A stretch of 45,340 nucleotides of DNA. It comes from Clostridia bacterium (GTDB taxonomy: Bacteria > Bacillota > Clostridia > Christensenellales > Borkfalkiaceae). The DNA is taken from positions 1 through 45,340 of the forward strand of contig JAGATP010000034.1 of the NCBI GenBank assembly GCA_017621155.1. The letters run 5' to 3'. The position numbers and the translations under genes are program-made. Under the pieces are notes generated by a model. That model had not been told where the DNA came from. It was given only the letters and a program-made list of their open reading frames with translations, and did no database searches. How positions within the stretch are numbered: the stretch's first letter is position 1; every line of letters begins with the position of its first letter. Below, piece after piece: positions 39,731 to 45,340 of the stretch.

Positions 39731-40923
39731 AAGGACAAACGATCGCGTCCGTCTTCCTTGCGGGCGCCTTTTTTTTCGGGGTGGATCAAGGGGTGGTCAT
39801 CGACGGCGTAGACGTCGGAGGAATGCCCTATCAAAGGGCGGAGAAGATGCTTCGTCCGAATGAGGAGGATTATCCCTCTCTTACGATCGGCGCAAAGGGA
39901 AGAGAGTACTCCTTTTCCTATCCTGAAATCGGCTATACGGACAACCTTTTCGACCTCGTGCGGGGAAAGAAGGGGAGCTATCAATCCTCTTCCTGCTTTT
40001 TTCTGAACGGGGAGAGCGACGTCGTCGATCGGATTGCGCGGGACAACCACCGCATTCCCGTCGATGCGGCAGTCACCTTTTCGAGATACGGCTTTGCCTA
40101 CACGGGGGAAAAGCACGGGGAGAGAGTGGACAAAACGGAGCTTTCTTCCCGCATTCGGGATGCGCTTGCCACGGGGCAAAGCTATGTGGAGATCCCCTTC
40201 GTCGAGGAGAAGGCGAGCGTCACCAAGGCGGAGCTTCTCACTTATACCAAAAAACTCGCGTCTTTTACCACTTCGTTTGACGCCTCGCAGGAGAACCGAT
40301 CGAAAAACATCGCCCTTTCGGCAAGGAGAATCGACGGCACGACCCTTGCTCCCGGCGAGGTGTTTTCCTTCAACGGCACGGTGGGGGCGAGGAGCAAGCA
40401 GAACGGCTTTTTGGAAGCGACGGTCATCTCGGAAGGGGTGTTCGTCAAGGGCGTCGGCGGCGGGGTGTGTCAGGTCAGCACGACCCTCTATAACGCCGTT
40501 CTCTTATCGGGACTTACCGTCACCGAGAGCAGGGCGCACTCCCTTTCGGTGAGCTACGTTCTGCCTTCCTTCGACGCCATGGTCTCCTCCGCTTCGGACT
40601 TTCAATTCCGCAACGACTTTTCCTATCCCGTCTACGTGTCCATGAAGACGGGGGAGGGAACGGTGACGGCGACCGTGTACGGAAAGGAGACGGGGCTGGA
40701 ATACAAGCGGGTGAGCAAGGTGCTGAAAAGAATCTCTCCGCCCGAGAGCAAGATCGTCGAAGGGGAAGAGGATTTGGTTCTTCGTCTCCCCAAGGAGGGC
40801 ATGGTGAGCGAGGCGTATTTAGACGTATTTCGGGACGGAAAGCTTATCGAGCGGAGAAAGCTCCGCAAGGATCGATATGAACCCGTGCAGGGAATTGAGC
40901 AAAAAGCCGTGCAAAGTGATTGA
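39727..40923 (+). CDS. VanW family protein
   Basis: 398 residues. A single N-terminal hydrophobic helix (QTIASVFLAGAFFFGVDQG), a peptidoglycan-binding-like region, and the VanW core: GEVFSFNGTVGARSKQNGF, VKGVGGGVCQVSTTLYNAVLLSGL, and the ESRAHSLSVSYVLP segment. VanW proteins are extracytoplasmic and common in Clostridia; their biochemical role is not established and the name does not imply vancomycin resistance. Overlaps the PHP gene by 4 bases. Confidence 0.88.
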   Translation: MKGQTIASVFLAGAFFFGVDQGVVIDGVDVGGMPYQRAEKMLRPNEEDYPSLTIGAKGREYSFSYPEIGYTDNLFDLVRGKKGSYQSSSCFFLNGESDVVDRIARDNHRIPVDAAVTFSRYGFAYTGEKHGERVDKTELSSRIRDALATGQSYVEIPFVEEKASVTKAELLTYTKKLASFTTSFDASQENRSKNIALSARRIDGTTLAPGEVFSFNGTVGARSKQNGFLEATVISEGVFVKGVGGGVCQVSTTLYNAVLLSGLTVTESRAHSLSVSYVLPSFDAMVSSASDFQFRNDFSYPVYVSMKTGEGTVTATVYGKETGLEYKRVSKVLKRISPPESKIVEGEEDLVLRLPKEGMVSEAYLDVFRDGKLIERRKLRKDRYEPVQGIEQKAVQSD

Positions 40924-40948
40924 CCTTTTTCACAAGACGTAGTATAAT
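40920..40948 (+). promoter_or_regulatory. Sigma-A promoter of the DUF1836 gene
   Basis: TTGACC at 40920-40925, 17-base spacer, TATAAT at 40943-40948. The next ATG is at 40956, 7 bases past the -10, at the expected start of transcription. Confidence 0.82.
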
Positions 40949-40955
40949 AGACTAC

Positions 40956-41534
40956 ATGGAAGAGATCACAAACGAATTTAATGATTTTCAAAAAAAGATG
41001 TCGGAATTTCATCTTCCGCGGACGAGAGAGCTTCCCAACGTGGAGCTCTATATGGATCAGGTTTTGAGCGTTTTGACGGGCGTTCTGTCCCCGCTCGAAA
41101 TCGAGAGCCAAGAGACGATTACCTCCTCGATGATCAACAATTACGTCAAGCAGGGGTTGATTACCCCTCCGCGCAATAAAAAGTACGATAAGACGCAGGT
41201 TTGCTTTCTCATCGTCATCTGCGTGCTGAAAAAGGTGTATGCGATCGGGGAAATCAAGACCCTTCTTTGCACCTCTTCCCGCGGGAAGACGCACGAGGAG
41301 CTGCGCACTGCCTATCACAGCTTTTGCGAGTGCATCGAAAACGCCCTGCACTGCAAGCCCATGAATCCGATCGATTGGGGACACGAGCTGGACATTCCCT
41401 TCGGCATTCCCCTCGCCCTTTCCGTCGGTATGAAAATTTATGAGCAGAAGATCATTTCTCTCAAAAAGACGCTGTTGGTCGAAGAGCAAAAGGAAGAATC
41501 CGGCAAAAGCCCCGAAAAGAAGAAGGAGAAATAA
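40956..41534 (+). CDS. DUF1836 family protein (MerR-like helix-turn-helix)
   Basis: 192 residues. The DUF1836 pattern is clear: FHLPRTRELPNVELYMDQVL, then ITSSMINNYVKQGLITPPRNKKYDKTQV, a MerR-like winged helix, and the helical C-terminal half (DIPFGIPLALSVGMKIYEQK). Probably a cytoplasmic DNA-binding regulator with unknown target. The start at 40956 has no RBS, and the promoter geometry suggests a leaderless message; a TTG at 40920 lies in the -35 box and can be excluded. Confidence 0.85.
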   Translation: MEEITNEFNDFQKKMSEFHLPRTRELPNVELYMDQVLSVLTGVLSPLEIESQETITSSMINNYVKQGLITPPRNKKYDKTQVCFLIVICVLKKVYAIGEIKTLLCTSSRGKTHEELRTAYHSFCECIENALHCKPMNPIDWGHELDIPFGIPLALSVGMKIYEQKIISLKKTLLVEEQKEESGKSPEKKKEK

Positions 41535-41575
41535 GGTCGAAAGGCGTACGGCGCAGAAAAAATCAAATGCAAGAG

Positions 41576-41606
41576 GAGCGGAACGAGAAGTTCCGCTCTT
41601 TTTTTG
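41576..41606 (+). terminator. Intrinsic terminator after the DUF1836 gene
   Basis: A 9-bp stem GAGCGGAAC / GTTCCGCTC with loop GAGAA, then TTTTTTTT. Confidence 0.92.
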
Positions 41607-41702
41607 GGGAAGGGAAATTTGTGAACGATCGGCGAAAAACGTATGCGCAGATGATAAAATCATGAAAAGAGAATAAAATGTAAAAAACGCCATTCGATTT
41701 CT

Positions 41703-41732
41703 TTGACAGAAGGAGATTTGCCGTGCTATTAT
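41703..41732 (+). promoter_or_regulatory. Promoter of the MarR regulator gene
   Basis: TTGACA at 41703-41708, 18-base spacer, TATTAT at 41727-41732, directly abutting the palindrome at 41733. Confidence 0.8.
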
Positions 41733-41747
41733 GCTAACAGTATTAGC
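41733..41747. promoter_or_regulatory. Candidate MarR operator, site 1
   Basis: The palindrome GCTAACAGTATTAGC lies immediately after the -10 box, where a bound repressor would block transcription of the regulator gene. Confidence 0.65.
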
Positions 41748-41763
41748 GAGTTTGGAGGAAATT

Positions 41764-42192
41764 ATGAACGAAGATGAAAGGGCAAAAGAGTTTTTGAGGA
41801 AGCTGTACGAGGGAAGGCCGAGGAATTTCGTGAGCAAGGTCGACGAAAAGAGCAGGGGAATTTATGCCATATTGCTGTATTTGTCCCGTGCCGAAGGGGA
41901 CGTCTGCGCGGGAGACGTCAGCCGTGAATTCCATATTTCGACGGCGCGCGCCTCGGTCGCCTTAAAGGCGCTCTCCCAAAAGGGATTGGTGACATCCGTT
42001 CCCTCCGAACAGGACGCCCGCAAGCGCGTCGTAACCATTACGGACGCGGGCAGGGCATGCGTTGCCAAGGGAGAAGCGGAAATTTTGTCGTGGATCAAGT
42101 ATTTGATGAAGGAAATCGGAGAAGCCGATCTGGATGAATTTTTGAGGATTCTCGCCGTCATCAACAGGCTCGTCGAGCAAGAACGCGATTGA
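41764..42192 (+). CDS. MarR family transcriptional regulator
   Basis: 142 residues from the ATG at 41764, with GGAGGAAATT as RBS; an in-frame ATG at 41731 lies in the promoter. The winged helix is DVCAGDVSREFHISTARASVALKALSQKGLVTSVPSEQDARKRVVTIT, with the DxRxxxV-type wing typical of MarR. Terminal helices form the dimer interface. It precedes two ABC exporter genes, a common arrangement in which the regulator controls the pump; matching palindromes in front of both units support this. Confidence 0.9.
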   Translation: MNEDERAKEFLRKLYEGRPRNFVSKVDEKSRGIYAILLYLSRAEGDVCAGDVSREFHISTARASVALKALSQKGLVTSVPSEQDARKRVVTITDAGRACVAKGEAEILSWIKYLMKEIGEADLDEFLRILAVINRLVEQERD

Positions 42193-42228
42193 AACGGTCG
42201 TGACTTTTCCCTTTTTTATACTTATTTA

Positions 42229-42244
42229 TCTAATACTATTAGCG
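42229..42244. promoter_or_regulatory. Candidate MarR operator, site 2
   Basis: CTAATACTATTAG palindrome followed by CGA, sharing CTAA and TATTAGCGA with site 1. It stands 19 bases before the exporter start. A TATACT (42217-42222) lies upstream but no good -35 was found. Confidence 0.6.
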
Positions 42245-42262
42245 ATTTGAAAGGAGATCGGA

Positions 42263-44005
42263 ATGTTAAAGCTTTTCAGGTATTTCAAGACAAAGGATTG
42301 GCTGTCTGCGCTTCTCGTCTTGGGGCTCGTCGTCGTGCAAGTCTGGTTGGAATTGCTCATGCCAGAATACACGGCGAAGTTGACGGAGGAAATCGTAAAC
42401 GGCTCGCCCACGATGGAGGCGATCTGGACGAACGGCGGGTATATGCTGCTTTGCGCTCTCGGAAGCGTAGTCGCGTCGATTGTCTGCGGCTTTTTTGTGG
42501 CGCGGATCGCCGCAAATTTCGCCAAGACGCTGCGAAACGAGATGTTCGGCAAAATTCTCACCTTTTCCAACGAGGAGATGAGCAGTTTTTCGACGCCGAG
42601 CCTGATCACGAGGACGACCAACGATGTCGTTCAGCTGCAAATGCTCATTGCCATGGGCTTGCAGGTGCTGGTGAAGGCGCCCGTCCTCGCGATTTGGGCG
42701 ATCTGCAAGATCTCGGCGACGAGCATCGAGTGGACGACTGCTACCTTGATTGCCGTTGCCGTCATCGTCGTACTCGTCGTTACCCTCGTTCTGGTCTGCT
42801 ATCCGAAATTCAAGGAAATTCAGAAGCTGACCGATCGGCTCAACGACGTCACGCGCGAAAACGTTTCGGGCGTGCGGGTCGTCCGCGCCTTCAATGCCGA
42901 GGCATATCAGGAAGCGAAGTTCGAAGCTGTCAACGAAAAGGTGACGAAGAACAACCTGTTTACGTCAAGGACGATGGGATTGATGATGCCCGTGATGAAT
43001 CTCTGCATGAACGGATTGACGCTCGCGATTTATTGGATCGGGGCAATTCTCATCAATCGGGCGGAAGCGCTCGAGCGCGTCGCGCTTTTGGGGGAGATGA
43101 CGGCGTTTACCCAATACGCCCTGCAAGTCGTGATGGCGTTTATCATGATCATCGTCATTGTCATCATGCTGCCCCGCAGTCTCGTTTCGGCGAAGCGCGT
43201 GTCGGAGGTATTGGAGACGACGCCGCGCATTTTCGGCGGAACGGTCGCCGAGGGAAAGGGCGAGAATGCGATGCTGGAGGTGAAAAACGTCAGCTTTTCC
43301 TACGCCGAGGGGGAAGAGCCGACCCTCTCTAACGTGTCCTTCTCCGTAAAGAGGGGGGAGACAGTCGCCTTGATCGGGGCGACGGGAAGCGGAAAAACCA
43401 CCCTCGTCAATCTCATCGGACGGGGTTACGACGTGACGGAGGGAAGCATTCTTTTGGACGGCGTGGACGTCAGGGAGTATACCGAAGAGGCGCTTCACGA
43501 CAAAATCGCCGTCGCGCCTCAAAAGGCGGTACTCTTCAAAGGGGACGTGCGCTCGAACGTCGCCTATGGCAGTCGGGGCGAGGTTTCCGAAGAAAGAATA
43601 CAAGCGGCGCTTCGCGTGGCGCAGGCGGACTTCGTCTATGCGCTCGAAGGCGGACTTGAAAGCGAGGTCGCCCAAGGGGGGACGAACTTTTCGGGCGGAC
43701 AAAAGCAGAGGCTCTCGATCGCGCGGGCGATTTACAAGGACGCCGATCTCATGATCTTCGACGACACGTTCTCCGCGCTCGATTATCGGACGGATCTGCT
43801 CGTGCGACGGGGAATCAAAGAGCACTGCGCGTATTCCACCGTGCTCATCGTGGCGCAGCGCATCGGAACGATCATGAATGCCGATCAGATTATCGTTTTG
43901 GACGAGGGAAAAATCGTCGGCATGGGCAAGCACAAGGAGCTTTTGGAAAGCTGCCCGACTTATCGGAGCATTGCGCTCTCACAACTTCGCAAGGAGGAAC
44001 TCTGA
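42263..44005 (+). CDS. ABC exporter subunit 1 (permease-ATPase half-transporter)
   Basis: 580 residues, type IV (multidrug-type) exporter fold: six membrane helices in residues 1-310, then the ATPase. Walker A is GATGSGKTTL starting at residue 372, the signature is FSGGQKQRLSIARA, and Walker B is DLMIFDDTFSALD. The residue after the Walker B Asp is Asp, where a catalytic Glu is usual, the mark of the degenerate site in heterodimeric exporters such as BmrC/BmrD. RBS AAAGGAG. The partner gene starts 1 base after the stop. Substrate unknown. Confidence 0.92.
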   Translation: MLKLFRYFKTKDWLSALLVLGLVVVQVWLELLMPEYTAKLTEEIVNGSPTMEAIWTNGGYMLLCALGSVVASIVCGFFVARIAANFAKTLRNEMFGKILTFSNEEMSSFSTPSLITRTTNDVVQLQMLIAMGLQVLVKAPVLAIWAICKISATSIEWTTATLIAVAVIVVLVVTLVLVCYPKFKEIQKLTDRLNDVTRENVSGVRVVRAFNAEAYQEAKFEAVNEKVTKNNLFTSRTMGLMMPVMNLCMNGLTLAIYWIGAILINRAEALERVALLGEMTAFTQYALQVVMAFIMIIVIVIMLPRSLVSAKRVSEVLETTPRIFGGTVAEGKGENAMLEVKNVSFSYAEGEEPTLSNVSFSVKRGETVALIGATGSGKTTLVNLIGRGYDVTEGSILLDGVDVREYTEEALHDKIAVAPQKAVLFKGDVRSNVAYGSRGEVSEERIQAALRVAQADFVYALEGGLESEVAQGGTNFSGGQKQRLSIARAIYKDADLMIFDDTFSALDYRTDLLVRRGIKEHCAYSTVLIVAQRIGTIMNADQIIVLDEGKIVGMGKHKELLESCPTYRSIALSQLRKEEL

Positions 44006-44006
44006 T

Positions 44007-45340
44007 ATGAAGAAAAGACCGTTGAACTCTACGAAGGAAAAGGCGGATCTCCGTTCGTTTGCAAAGCTGTTTGCCTATTGCAAGCGCTATCTGATTGTCA
44101 TTTTGATCGCCTTGGCGCTTGCCGTCGTCGGCGCGGTCTGCACCATTATCGGCCCGGAAAAGACGAAAGAACTCACCGACCTCATTCAGGAGGGAATCTT
44201 TTCCGGCATCGATCTGGACGCCTTCGTCAAAATCTGTATCGCTCTTCTCGTCATTTATGGCGCGGGCGCGCTGCTCAATTACGGTCAGCAGTTCATTATG
44301 GCGACGGTGACGCAAAAGGTCTCCAAAAATTTAAGGACGGACATCGACGCCAAGCTCAACAGGCTTCCCTTGGGTTATTTTGACAGGACGACGAAGGGGG
44401 ATATTTTGAGCCGCGTCACCAACGACGTCGATCTTATTTCCCAAACGCTCAGCCAAAGCACGGCAAGCCTCGTCAGCGCGATCGTCCTCTTCGTCGGCGT
44501 GATCTCCAAAATGTTTGAGACAAACGCCGTTCTCGCCGCCGTGACGATTGCTTCCTCTCTTTTGGGATTCGGGCTGATGTCCTTCGTCTTGGCGCGTTCG
44601 CAAAAATACTTCAACCGCAAGCAGGCGCAGCTCGGCGAAATCAACGGACAGATCGAAGAGGTGTATACCAACCATACCGTCGTCAAGGCGTTCAACGCGC
44701 AGGGGGAAGAGCGGGAAAAATTCGAGTGGGTGAACGACAAATTGCACGAGAGCAATTGGAAGTCCCAGTTCTTTTCCGGACTCATGCAGCCGATCATGTC
44801 CTTCGTGGGCAATCTTTCTTACGTTCTCATTTTCGTGGTCGGAACCGCCTTTGTCTTAAACGGGAACGACGGCGTGACGATCGGCACGCTCATCGCCTTC
44901 ACGATCTACGCCCGCCTGTTTTCGCAGCCGCTTTCCACCATTGCCCAGTCCATGACGTCCGTTCAGCAGGCGTCCGCCGCTTCCAAGCGCGTGTTTGAAT
45001 TGCTCGAGGGCGAGGAAATGAGCGACGAATCGCACAAAACCGCCAAGCTCAAACGGGTGGAGGGAAACGTGGAGTTTCAAAGTGCGGCATTTTGCTATAC
45101 GCCCGACAAGAAGATCATCCGTAATTTTTCGGCAAGCCTCAAAAAGGGACAAAAGGTCGCCATCGTCGGCCCGACGGGAGCGGGCAAGACGACCGTCGTC
45201 AATCTTCTGATGCGCTTTTACGAGCTGAGCGGCGGAGATATTCTCATTGACGGCGTGTCCATTCGGGAGATGAAGCGAGAGGACGTGCATGATCTCTTTG
45301 ATATGATCTTGCAAGATACCTGGCTCTTCGAAGGCACGAT
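44007..45340 (+). CDS. ABC exporter subunit 2 (truncated by window end)
   Basis: The frame is open from the ATG at 44007 to the last base, 444 codons, so the 3' end lies outside. RBS AAGGAGGA overlaps the end of subunit 1. Six membrane helices, including YLIVILIALALAVVGAVC and the segment LPLGYFDRTTKGDILSRVTND typical of exporter coupling helices. Then KVAIVGPTGAGKTTVVNLLMRFY (Walker A) and the Q-loop LQDTWLFEGT. Signature and Walker B are beyond the window. It should supply the catalytic Glu missing in subunit 1. Confidence 0.93.
   Translation, partial: MKKRPLNSTKEKADLRSFAKLFAYCKRYLIVILIALALAVVGAVCTIIGPEKTKELTDLIQEGIFSGIDLDAFVKICIALLVIYGAGALLNYGQQFIMATVTQKVSKNLRTDIDAKLNRLPLGYFDRTTKGDILSRVTNDVDLISQTLSQSTASLVSAIVLFVGVISKMFETNAVLAAVTIASSLLGFGLMSFVLARSQKYFNRKQAQLGEINGQIEEVYTNHTVVKAFNAQGEEREKFEWVNDKLHESNWKSQFFSGLMQPIMSFVGNLSYVLIFVVGTAFVLNGNDGVTIGTLIAFTIYARLFSQPLSTIAQSMTSVQQASAASKRVFELLEGEEMSDESHKTAKLKRVEGNVEFQSAAFCYTPDKKIIRNFSASLKKGQKVAIVGPTGAGKTTVVNLLMRFYELSGGDILIDGVSIREMKREDVHDLFDMILQDTWLFEGT

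Noticed and set aside
39727..40923. Vancomycin resistance, because of the VanW name
   Set aside because: VanW-family proteins are widespread without van clusters; no vanHAX-type genes are here.

Overview
The window looks like chromosome from a spore-forming, Gram-positive Bacillota of the Clostridia type. The evidence is a run of sporulation and germination genes (a sipL-like gene, spoIIE, gerAA/AB/AC), the veg - sipL - ispE gene order, a TPP riboswitch in front of a thiT-type gene, and many sigma-A promoters of the form TTGACA-17-TATAAT paired with strong intrinsic terminators. Genus cannot be fixed from the sequence. No phage, integrase, transposase, CRISPR array, tRNA or rRNA was seen.

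Layout. 1-5.0 kb: end of cysS, a short alaS, a membrane-anchored SGNH protein, then rplM-rpsI. 5.0-15.2 kb: single genes separated by terminators, namely an alpha/beta hydrolase, a large lipoprotein, a zinc-ribbon acidic protein, veg, a sipL-like gene, ispE, a membrane protein, an APH-like kinase and an XRE regulator. The gaps around veg hold dispersed two-hairpin repeats and a MITE-like inverted repeat. 15.4-23.4 kb: a seven-gene operon (two MBOAT acyltransferases, three SGNH-like membrane proteins, one FkbH-like protein, one acyl carrier protein). It reads as a Dlt-like system that loads a glyceryl-type unit on a carrier protein and moves it to a surface polymer. 23.4-29.6 kb: yhcH-type gene, riboswitch-controlled thiT, yfbR, and the gerAA-AB-AC operon on the minus strand.

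29.6-31.1 kb contains no protein gene but is the most unusual part. A strong promoter and a strong terminator delimit an RNA of about 614 nt on the plus strand. Near its 5' end are three tandem H-type pseudoknots, one with a compensatory base-pair change relative to the others, each preceded by a four-codon mini-ORF. Just upstream, on the other strand, a second promoter-terminator pair would give an RNA of about 85 nt. Downstream lies a dense cluster of palindromic repeats, the same family as near veg.

31.1-37.7 kb (minus): spoIIE, then dnaA - mnmG - a membrane protein. 37.8-45.3 kb (plus): recF - PHP phosphoesterase - VanW, a DUF1836 regulator, and a MarR regulator with its heterodimeric ABC exporter; the second exporter subunit runs off the window. 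dnaA and recF diverge from a 115-base gap and no dnaN lies between them.
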